Shown piece by piece: positions 1 to 6,065 of a stretch of 9,011 nucleotides of DNA. Position 1 is the first letter of the stretch, and every line of letters starts with the position of its first letter. The DNA comes from an uncultured Syntrophobacteraceae bacterium. GTDB taxonomy: Bacteria; Desulfobacterota; Syntrophobacteria; Syntrophobacterales; Syntrophobacteraceae. Under the pieces are notes generated by a model. That model ran no database searches. It saw only the letters and a list, made by a program, of their open reading frames with translations, and had not been told where the DNA came from. The DNA lies in contig CALBZH010000512.1 in assembly GCA_937889795.1 (NCBI GenBank), positions 1-9,011 on the forward strand, given 5' to 3'. The position numbers and the translations under genes were made by a program.

Positions 1-651
1 CCAGACACCCGACACCTTGGCCAAGGGGAATGAGCAACGGTCGTGAATTGCACCCATGTCGGCTCGAGCATTCAAGCTTCTTCACAGGCGGTATGGAACC
101 TGCTGGTTGACACCTCCCGCTGAACGGAATGGGGGCCATCTATCGGTTGGAGGAGTGCCTCGACCAGGTCCTGAGATACCAATCCTTTGGTCGCGTAAGG
201 ACTATTCTTTGCACCGTTTATGGTGATTCCGTACACGCCGGTCAAAAACTGGTCGTGGCGTGCTCGGCTGACTGGCGCGAGCCTGCCGGGTTGATGGCAT
301 TTCATCGAGCGAGATGTTCTCCGGGTACGCCGGATCCCTGGAGGCCGATACCTATTGCCCCGAGCGGCAGGGGATGTCTTTAGGCTGTTTTGGCATGAAG
401 ACCGTCCCCGCCATGGGCAAACCAGACGACTCGATCAGCACGTCCATCACAGGACCTCGCCCTTGCGGCAACTGCAACGCGCGACGCCGTCTCGACAGTA
501 GAACGCCCTTGCCCAGATGGTGAGGCTTTCTTTTCAGGCATTGAATCCCTAATTTGAGACGACAAATATTGCGTGCTCGGTTGGCGAACGGTGAAACAAA
601 GACGCATCACATCGTGGAAGAAGATCCGAAACCCGACGACCCAAATGCTGC
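1..651. other. 650-bp stretch with no recognisable gene
   Basis: No reading frame here has convincing coding character. The open frames are under 100 codons, overlap each other on both strands, lack good ribosome sites and match no family I know. The only local structure I see is a perfect 12-bp palindrome (CCTTGGCCAAGG, 15-26). The stretch may be decayed coding sequence like the region at 1765-2402, or the 3' flank of a gene outside the window. Weak promoter-like hexamers (TTGAAT at 541 and an AT-rich AAATATT near 564) lie upstream of the next gene, with poor spacing. Confidence 0.5.
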
Positions 652-1764
652 GTGAAGGCAATGAAAGCATTCGCTATGCCCATTTCAAAAGCATTGGTTT
701 TTCTTCTGGCAACGATGTTCGCTTCTTGCTCATTCATCAGCACACCCCCATTCGATGAAGCCCAGTGGCGGCGTAGGGTGGAATCAGCAAATCCTGAAAA
801 GCTCTACGCTTCGCACGTGCGTGATGGGCGCTTCTTCGCCCCCTGGTCGGACGTGGAGAATGGCGGCTTCATGAGGCTCCTTCGCTGGAAGCTCAGCCCC
901 CGCGGCAATTACACGCCAGAGGAAGAGGCCTTTCAGCCCAAATTCATTCCGGATCTCCCCGCCAGAGTCGAGTCAACGCCTCATGGAGACTTCATCGCCT
1001 GGCTCGGGCACGGCTCATTCCTCCTGAGGCTCAATGGGGAGTACTGGCTATTGGACCCCATGCTTTCGGAGCGGGCGCTATGGCCCAAGCGCCACACCCC
1101 GCCTGCCCTCACTCGTGATGAGCTCCGGAATATGCCCGGACCATTCCATGTGGTGGTGAGCCACAATCACTATGACCACTTGGACAAAGCCACCCTCAAC
1201 GCCCTGCCTGCAGGGTCCCGTCTCTATGTGCCGCTGGGGCTGGGGGAGGATTTGGTTGATATCACGGGAAAAAAGGTGACGGAAATGGACTGGTGGCAAG
1301 AAGTGGATGTTGGAGGCGGTGCAAAACTTGTGTGCCTTCCAGCTCAACACTGGTCCCTTCGCATTGGACAGGGCAGAAACACGACTCTCTGGGCGAGCTT
1401 CTTGCTCGTGACCCCGGATCGAGCCATCTTTTTTGGCGGCGACAGCGGATATTTCATCGGATACAAAGAAATCGGTCGCCGTTACCCGGGGATCGACGTG
1501 GCGCTTCTGCCGCTCACGGCTTATCACCCGCGCTGGTTCATGCACTACGCTCATATGAACGCCCCCGAGGTCCTCGACGCTTTGGAGGACTTAGGTGCCC
1601 GCAGCATGATTCCCACTCAATGGGGGACTTTTCGGCTCGGCAACGAGCCCATCGGCTACCCGATTCTGGACCTGCGCCGCACCATGAAAGAACGATCAAC
1701 CGACCCCTCCCGCGCAGTCATCCTGGACATCGGCCAGATCCTCCCGCTGGCACCGATGAAATGA
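652..1764 (+). CDS. MBL-fold metallohydrolase lipoprotein, NAPE-PLD/UlaG-like
   Basis: Predicted membrane-anchored metallo-beta-lactamase-fold hydrolase of 370 residues. The N-terminus is a lipoprotein signal: basic residues, a hydrophobic run (about 14-23) and a lipobox ending in Cys26 (FASC). The fold's motifs follow in order: WLGHGSFLL (117-125), LDP (134-136), the metal motif HNHYDH with His171, His173, Asp175 and His176, AQHWS with His233, GGDSGY with Asp264, HMNxPE-like HMNAPE (301-306), and PTQWGTF (321-327). This set is typical of N-acyl-phosphatidylethanolamine phospholipase D and related UlaG-type proteins, so phosphodiester or lactone hydrolysis is likely but the substrate is unknown. 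In NAPE-PLD the last motif carries a His metal ligand (HWGTF); here it is Gln323. The start is uncertain: GTG 652, ATG 661 and ATG 676 all keep the signal peptide, and none has a well-spaced ribosome site. The gene seems to stand alone. Confidence 0.88.
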   Translation: MKAMKAFAMPISKALVFLLATMFASCSFISTPPFDEAQWRRRVESANPEKLYASHVRDGRFFAPWSDVENGGFMRLLRWKLSPRGNYTPEEEAFQPKFIPDLPARVESTPHGDFIAWLGHGSFLLRLNGEYWLLDPMLSERALWPKRHTPPALTRDELRNMPGPFHVVVSHNHYDHLDKATLNALPAGSRLYVPLGLGEDLVDITGKKVTEMDWWQEVDVGGGAKLVCLPAQHWSLRIGQGRNTTLWASFLLVTPDRAIFFGGDSGYFIGYKEIGRRYPGIDVALLPLTAYHPRWFMHYAHMNAPEVLDALEDLGARSMIPTQWGTFRLGNEPIGYPILDLRRTMKERSTDPSRAVILDIGQILPLAPMK

Positions 1765-1801
1765 TCAACAGCCGGACAGCACGAGAACAGACGCAAGGAG
1801 C

Positions 1802-1861
1802 GGCCACGTCTTCCAGGGATTGAATGATCCCGTTCGGGTCGATGATGAAATGGCTGCGAAG
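1802..1861 (-). pseudogene. Possible peroxiredoxin (AhpC-type) shred
   Basis: The minus strand reads HFIIDPNGIIQSLE (about 1811-1852) within a 20-codon stretch. This resembles the conserved strand of AhpC-type peroxiredoxins, where a sequence such as R-x-T-F-I-I-D-P-x-G-x-I-Q follows the catalytic domain. Nothing peroxiredoxin-like is visible on either side: no catalytic PxxxTxxC motif and no proper start or stop. If real, it is only a fragment. Chance similarity over so short a stretch cannot be excluded. Confidence 0.3.
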
Positions 1862-1879
1862 CTCCCGCTTTGCTTCGGA

Positions 1880-1996
1880 GACTTGTTCATGCCGTACGTG
1901 GAAAGGAAGCATTGACCCCGTCGAGCGACTCCTGCCCATGAGATGGAAGAGTAAGGCCCAAGGGCCTGGAAAGCGATCAGGGCCTTCGGGCTCCAG
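1880..1996 (-). pseudogene. Lgt-like C-terminal remnant, frameshifted
   Basis: Read on the minus strand, this aligns with the last 39 codons of the intact Lgt-like gene at 7017-7133, at roughly 70% nucleotide identity by eye. The first part reads WSPKALIAFQALG (intact copy WSPLSLLAFQALG). One base is then missing, and the match continues in the next frame as MGRSRSTGSMLPFHVR (intact MGRSRVTGSSLSFHVR). The intact TGA stop is replaced by TCC. The single-base deletion, the lost stop and the absence of the other 300 or so codons mark it as a dead fragment of a homologous gene. The match begins just after the stop of the minus-strand helical-repeat fragment. The divergence argues against a recent duplication. 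Confidence 0.8.
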
Positions 1997-2009
1997 TTTG
2001 TCTTGAACC

Positions 2010-2399
2010 CTAATTCTCGTCAGGCTTCCGCGGGTTGTCAGCGATCTCCCCGCTCCTCGGCTCTGAGTCATCGCCTCCTTCTTTCTCGCCTGCATCCAAG
2101 GCCACTTGGGTCTGAGGCGGAGCTGGGATGGAGGAACCGGGCCAGGTCCTCTCCGCGAATTCCTTGACGCCGCTCATCACTCCCGACAAGGTGTCCTTGA
2201 CCGCTCTTAGCGCTGAGTCACCGATGGCCCCGGCAGTGTCCAGTGCACCCGTGAGCGCTGCCTTGGCGATTTCTTCCACGTTGCCTCCCACCTCTTTCGA
2301 TGACTCGATCACGCCGTCCACGGTCTTCCGAGCGACGGCCCCTACATCCGCGTCCGCCTCGCAGTCCTGGCTCCACTCTCGCGCACAACCATTTCGCGA
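2010..2399 (-). pseudogene. Helical-repeat protein, C-terminal fragment
   Basis: The minus-strand frame is open from after a TGA at 2400-2402 to the TAG at 2010-2012. Its body is an Ala/Val/Gly-rich amphipathic sequence with roughly 11-residue periodicity, for example VDGVIESSKEVGGNVEEIAK, TGALDTAGAIGDSALRAVKD and LSGVMSGVKEFAE. A charged Pro/Glu/Asp-rich tail follows. Such repeats occur in small stress-type or surface helical proteins; I cannot name a family with certainty. The only possible start inside the frame is a GTG at 2321, preceded by GGAAG at 4-nt spacing, and it falls inside the repeat. The sequence before it (2322-2399) still partly looks like the same protein, so a 5'-truncated gene is more likely than a 103-residue complete one. 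The plus-strand frame across it (2128-2538) is Ala/Ser/Pro-rich antisense and is not coding. Confidence 0.6.
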
Positions 2400-2427
2400 T
2401 CAAGTGCGTCAAAACGTAACCATTTCT

Positions 2428-2456
2428 TCACGTGATCTTCGCTTTGCCGGTTTATT
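2428..2456 (+). promoter_or_regulatory. Weak promoter-like region upstream of the operon
   Basis: A TTCACG (2427-2432) and TTTATT (2451-2456) pair with 18-nt spacing matches the sigma-70 hexamers at 4 of 6 positions each. An 8-bp palindrome TCACGTGA (2428-2435) overlaps it and could bind a regulator. Position, 80-110 bp before the first gene of the operon, is the main argument. Start-site mapping would be needed to rely on it. Confidence 0.2.
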
Positions 2457-2477
2457 GAGGGAGCGATTGAGCTTGCA

Positions 2478-2498
2478 GCCACAGAGCACTTCTGTGGC
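2478..2498 (+). promoter_or_regulatory. Perfect 8-bp hairpin in the operon leader
   Basis: GCCACAGA (2478-2485) and TCTGTGGC (2491-2498) form a perfect stem around a 5-nt loop, ending 40 nt before the ATG at 2539. No T-run follows, so it is not a classical terminator. It could be a translational control element, an mRNA-stabilising 5' hairpin or a protein-binding operator. Confidence 0.4.
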
Positions 2499-2528
2499 CT
2501 GTGAAGCGTCGCCCCCAGCACCCGATAC

Positions 2529-2534
2529 GGGAGG
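2529..2534 (+). promoter_or_regulatory. Ribosome binding site that sets the 2539 start
   Basis: GGGAGG sits 4 nt before ATG 2539. This is the only strong site near the 5' end of the long frame. The in-frame ATG at 2128 has none and lies antisense to the helical-repeat fragment, so the frame from 2128 to 2538 should not be annotated as protein. Confidence 0.8.
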
Positions 2535-2538
2535 TTTC

Positions 2539-5058
2539 ATGACACAGCTCAAGGTGCTGCCTCATCCGAGAACGCTCCGCACATCGTCAGCAACAAACGT
2601 CGCAGCTATCCCTTCCCTCGAAGTCATCGTCCACCACCTCGGAATCAACCCCCACGGTCCCCGGGACCCTTTCACCGAGTCGCTCCCCTTCTCCTTGAAC
2701 GACACGACCGCCGGAACGGAAAACGAGCTGCAGGCGGTCGTCGTGGGCTGGAAAGGGGATGTGGATCTCCCCGTCACCATCGAGCAGTCCAATTATTTCG
2801 CGAACATCATGCGCCGTATCCAGACCGGGGACACTTCAAAGCGGCTGGCAAGCGATCTCGAACGGTTCCTGAACAGCAACCCGGAAAACGTCTGGGAAAA
2901 CAGCTGGATCCGACTCTCGTGCGACACCCTGACCCCGTACGCGCAGCAGGTGCTCGATGCCGACCTCAGGGCCGACAAGGCGAGCCCTTCCGCAGGTTAC
3001 CGGAGCGACATCGAAAAGTTTCTGTTCGACGAGCGGGGGGAGATGCGGGCTCGGATCCCTGTCAGCTACCTCCTCAAGCTGTCTCTGGCTCAGGTGCTGG
3101 GAAGCCAGCTGCATCTGCCAAAGCGGCTCCGATTGACAGGGGAGTGTCTGCTCGGTCATTTTCTGAACGACAACACATCCCCTGAAACCTATTCCTTTCA
3201 TGTCGCCTCACTCCGCCCGGAAACGGGAATGGGCAGGGCAATCGCCCGGGAAACCTCCCGGCGCTTTCTGCTGACCCAGCTTCTCGCCCTTTACGCCAAC
3301 GAAAGCTTCCGCCTGCGCGCAACCGGGCAGGAAGTTCTGGTTTACTGCGCTCCCCACCCTCCGGTGCGCCAGCGGGAGCTAAACGGGTGCATCTCGGATG
3401 CCTTTTACCGCGAGCTCTTCATGAGTCCGTGCTTGTCCGGCTGGGACCGTGGCGAGGAGAAACACGCCTATATGGCGCTCTGCCACCGGGTCTTGAGCCG
3501 CAGCCACTTGAACGCGGTCGCAAAGATGCGGGAGGCCGGAATCATTACCCGAAACCTCGTGGTCCTGCCGAGCACGTCCAACATCAGTCTCGCGAACAAC
3601 GGCATCCACCTGAGCCTGGGGAGCCACCGGCTGACCGAGCGGCTCAAGGATCCTTCGAGCGGCTATGGACCATCTGAGGAGAAGTACATCGGCGATCTCG
3701 TGATCAAGGTCGTCGAGCACTTTCTACCCCTCTTCGTAGGCACGTACAGCGCGGCCCCTTATCGGCTCGATTTCCAGGATCTGCACCCCGAGCGCGCTTT
3801 GGGCTTTCTTCCCCACGAGCTGGACTACACGCATCTGCGCATGATCTGGCGGCGCTGGAAGAAAAAGATGCGGTGCAAGGTGTTCGGAAGACCGGTGACC
3901 CCCTTTGGGCCCGAATGGGTCGATCGAACGATCAGTGCGATCCTGGGGTTCAAGGGAGACCTGGTTCCCGATTTCAGGCTCATCGACTATTTTGCCGCGC
4001 TGATGAGTACCGAGCGATCGCCTGCCCTGGACGGGCGTCTCGGGAACGCCGACCGGCTGAAGCTGGACCTGGCGGATCTCGGCGTGTTCGATAACCGGAT
4101 GGCCACCTACCTGCTCTATCGCCTCCGGGAGTTTGCGGTCATGGGGTTCAGCGGCTTCGAGGGGCGCCATTACAGCCTTTTCCCAAGTCTAGCCGAGGAT
4201 CTCGGCAAGGCGGCCGACCTGCAGATGCTGGTCACGGCTTTAGCCTTCAAGCTCATCGCCGAAGACAGGATCGGACACGCGCACCTTCCCGACACGCCCT
4301 TTGTGGAGAGCGAGCGGCGGCAGATCTTCTTCGGGGCCGCCATTGGGATTCCGACCTTTTACGTTCGCAAAGACACGGGGAACCTGTTTTTGAAACGGAT
4401 GGTCGAGCGAACGGGTCGGGTTCGCTCAAGCCGTCGGTATCCGGGGTATTTCAGAGTGTACAATGCGGAATATCGCAAGGCTCTCGTTCGAGCCATCCGG
4501 GAAGAAGCGGCGGAGCTCATTGAGCTCATGGGGTTGCAGGAGACTCTGAGGGATTTGGAAGGAAGGCTCGAGGCCGGAACAGGAGCCTCCGCCACGGAAC
4601 GCCTGACAGCGGGGGTTTTGGACGAGCTGAACGCTTCGTCGCCGTTCTCGATCGGTGGAAAGCACTTCAACGCCGGGGCGGAGCGTTATTACCGTGGGAC
4701 CTTGAGGAAGCGCTATCTGTCAGAGGCGCTCGATGAACTGAGGGACGATGTCCACATGCTGACCGAGCGCGGGCAAACTGGCACGGCCGGGGCACTTGCG
4801 GACCTCTTCCGCGCTGTACTGGGAAGTCGCAGCGCTCCTGAGCTCATCGAGGCGATGAAAAATGATCTTCTTGGGGGTACAGCCTCTGCTTTTCATCTCC
4901 AGACCCTCATCGATCTGGTCCTGATCACGCTTTGTCCGGACGCATCGGTCTCTGCCCCTGTTTCAAAGGAAGGCCCGACAGCATGGGAATGCCATGGAGC
5001 ACCGTGCAGCATCAGTACATCGAGCGAAGCACTGGCAAGGTTCACGACGAACGGCTGA
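2539..5058 (+). CDS. Large protein of unknown function, first gene of the operon
   Basis: An 839-residue protein I cannot assign to a family. It has no signal peptide, no clear membrane segment and no P-loop, so it is probably cytoplasmic. After a low-complexity N-terminus (about 1-60) it is well-ordered mixed alpha/beta sequence. Notable stretches are DLPVTIEQSNYFANIMRR (76-93), SNISLANNGIHLSLGSHRL (347-365), PHELDYTHLRMIWRRWKKKM (425-444), GFSGFEGRHYSLFPS (536-550) and IGHAHLPDTPF (578-588). The NNGIHLSLG and GFEGRHYSL motifs are vaguely like the Gly-His and substrate loops of glutamine-synthetase-fold ligases, but this is only a hint. A Glu/Leu-rich helical segment (about 655-678) follows. 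The start is fixed by its ribosome site. The last 76 nt overlap the phosphatidylserine decarboxylase gene in another frame, so the two are probably translated together. The C-terminal 25 residues or so look unconserved in character. Confidence 0.85.
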   Translation: MTQLKVLPHPRTLRTSSATNVAAIPSLEVIVHHLGINPHGPRDPFTESLPFSLNDTTAGTENELQAVVVGWKGDVDLPVTIEQSNYFANIMRRIQTGDTSKRLASDLERFLNSNPENVWENSWIRLSCDTLTPYAQQVLDADLRADKASPSAGYRSDIEKFLFDERGEMRARIPVSYLLKLSLAQVLGSQLHLPKRLRLTGECLLGHFLNDNTSPETYSFHVASLRPETGMGRAIARETSRRFLLTQLLALYANESFRLRATGQEVLVYCAPHPPVRQRELNGCISDAFYRELFMSPCLSGWDRGEEKHAYMALCHRVLSRSHLNAVAKMREAGIITRNLVVLPSTSNISLANNGIHLSLGSHRLTERLKDPSSGYGPSEEKYIGDLVIKVVEHFLPLFVGTYSAAPYRLDFQDLHPERALGFLPHELDYTHLRMIWRRWKKKMRCKVFGRPVTPFGPEWVDRTISAILGFKGDLVPDFRLIDYFAALMSTERSPALDGRLGNADRLKLDLADLGVFDNRMATYLLYRLREFAVMGFSGFEGRHYSLFPSLAEDLGKAADLQMLVTALAFKLIAEDRIGHAHLPDTPFVESERRQIFFGAAIGIPTFYVRKDTGNLFLKRMVERTGRVRSSRRYPGYFRVYNAEYRKALVRAIREEAAELIELMGLQETLRDLEGRLEAGTGASATERLTAGVLDELNASSPFSIGGKHFNAGAERYYRGTLRKRYLSEALDELRDDVHMLTERGQTGTAGALADLFRAVLGSRSAPELIEAMKNDLLGGTASAFHLQTLIDLVLITLCPDASVSAPVSKEGPTAWECHGAPCSISTSSEALARFTTNG
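4965..4973 (+). promoter_or_regulatory. Ribosome binding site inside the upstream gene
   Basis: AAAGGAAGG lies 9 nt before ATG 4983, inside the coding sequence of the preceding gene. It supports 4983 rather than the earlier in-frame TTG (4932), which has no site, or the ATG at 4989, which is 15 nt away. It implies translational coupling between the two genes. Confidence 0.7.
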
Positions 5059-6005
5059 TTGCGGACAGCGCCATTCGCCTTCTCTACAGCAGCGCCCGCG
5101 AAAGTGCACCGATCTTGTTTCATGCGCTCACCAGCGCCAGGATATCGCGATTCCTTGGCTTCCTTCATTACGACCTGGATCTGAGCCCCCAGCGTCTCAA
5201 AGGCGTTGACCTGCTTCAAGCCTCCGGGGTCGACTGGAGAGAGTGCTTCGATGATCCGCGGGCGTTCGGGAGTCTCAGGGACGTCTTCGAGAGGAAGATC
5301 CGGTACTGGGAGTGTCGGCCCATCCCGGCCGAACCCCGGGTGGTCGTGTCACCGGCCGATGCGCGTGTCCTGCTCGGCTCGTTCAGCAAGCATTCCGCTC
5401 TCTTCCTGAAAGAGAGATTCTTCGCCTTCGACCAACTGCTCGGGATCGAAAAGACGCGGTGGCTCGAAGCCTTCCATCACGGGGATTTTGCGATCTTCCG
5501 GCTCACTCCCGACAAGTACCACTACAACCACACGGCTGTTGCCGGCCGGGTGGTCGATCACTATGAGATTCCCGGTCTGTACCATTCCTGCAACCCGAGC
5601 GCGGTCCTGGCGGAGGCTACCCCGTATTCGAAAAACAAGCGGGTCGTCACGGTCATCGACACGGATCAGGCTGGCGGGACGGGAGTGGGCCTCGTTGCGA
5701 TGATCGAAATCGTCGCGCTGATGATCGGTGACATTGTCCAGTGCTACAGCGCGGACCGCTACGACGACCCGAAGCCGGTCGAGCCCGGGATGCTCTTGAA
5801 AAGGGGCTGCCCCAAGAGCCTGTATCGCCCCGGAAGCAGCACCGACGTTCTCATCTTTCAGCGGGGGAGAGTGCGATTCGACGACGATCTCCTCCACAAC
5901 CAGCAGCGTACCGGCGTCAAGAGCCGGTTCTCCCTGGGGTTTGGCAGACCGTTAGTGGAAACGGATGTCCAGGTTCGGAGCCGAATCGGAGCGGGTGCGG
6001 ACTGA
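4983..6005 (+). CDS. psd: Phosphatidylserine decarboxylase, type II-like
   Basis: A 340-residue pyruvoyl-dependent decarboxylase that converts phosphatidylserine to phosphatidylethanolamine, normally at the inner membrane. The N-terminal part (YIERSTGKVHDERLI, 12-26, and the following helices) resembles the longer clostridial-type Psd rather than the short E. coli form. Catalytic motifs are present: SPADARVL with Asp126 (usually SPxDG), FRLTPDKYHYNH with His180 and His183, and the self-cleavage site PGSSTDVLIF (283-292). Ser285 or Ser286 would become the pyruvoyl group; aligning the Thr with the LGST/GGST forms favours Ser286. The CYSADRYDDP stretch (254-263) precedes the cleavage site. The product would be a large beta chain and an alpha chain of about 55 residues. 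The family also contains enzymes acting on free amino acids, such as fungal PsiD, so the substrate is not certain in this unusual setting. The gene overlaps its upstream neighbour by 76 nt and is followed after 60 nt by the Lgt-like gene. Confidence 0.9.
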   Translation: MGMPWSTVQHQYIERSTGKVHDERLIADSAIRLLYSSARESAPILFHALTSARISRFLGFLHYDLDLSPQRLKGVDLLQASGVDWRECFDDPRAFGSLRDVFERKIRYWECRPIPAEPRVVVSPADARVLLGSFSKHSALFLKERFFAFDQLLGIEKTRWLEAFHHGDFAIFRLTPDKYHYNHTAVAGRVVDHYEIPGLYHSCNPSAVLAEATPYSKNKRVVTVIDTDQAGGTGVGLVAMIEIVALMIGDIVQCYSADRYDDPKPVEPGMLLKRGCPKSLYRPGSSTDVLIFQRGRVRFDDDLLHNQQRTGVKSRFSLGFGRPLVETDVQVRSRIGAGAD

Positions 6006-6065
6006 CTGGAGTGACGGCTCTTGATCGATGCCCGGCAAGAGCCCCCCATCAAAGGAGCCTCAGCA

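Larger units (their letters stand above)
1765..2009. other. Degenerate intergenic region with minus-strand gene remnants
   Basis: No intact gene. The minus strand carries short stretches that resemble known C-terminal regions, entered separately: an Lgt-like remnant and a peroxiredoxin-like shred. They are read through by one open frame (minus, 2095 down to 1718), which is therefore a chance fusion of remnants rather than a gene. I see no clear terminator after the upstream lipoprotein gene. Confidence 0.6.

Noticed and set aside
15..26. 12-bp palindrome CCTTGGCCAAGG
   Set aside because: A single short palindrome with no repeat copies or neighbouring gene to regulate; it could be chance in GC-rich DNA.
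72..305. 77-codon minus-strand frame
   Set aside because: No ribosome site, no family resemblance and competing frames on the other strand.
1718..2095. 125-codon minus-strand frame as a gene
   Set aside because: It joins the frameshifted Lgt-like remnant with unrelated sequence and runs under the end of the lipoprotein gene, so it is a chance open frame across fragments.
2459..2476. Sigma-54 promoter candidate (GG-N10-GC)
   Set aside because: The -12 element lacks the TT before GC, and shifting to TTGC loses the -24 GG.
2128..2538. N-terminal extension of the large operon protein
   Set aside because: It has no ribosome site, an Ala/Ser/Pro-rich low-complexity composition, and lies antisense to a coding-like helical-repeat fragment. 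A strong site supports ATG 2539.
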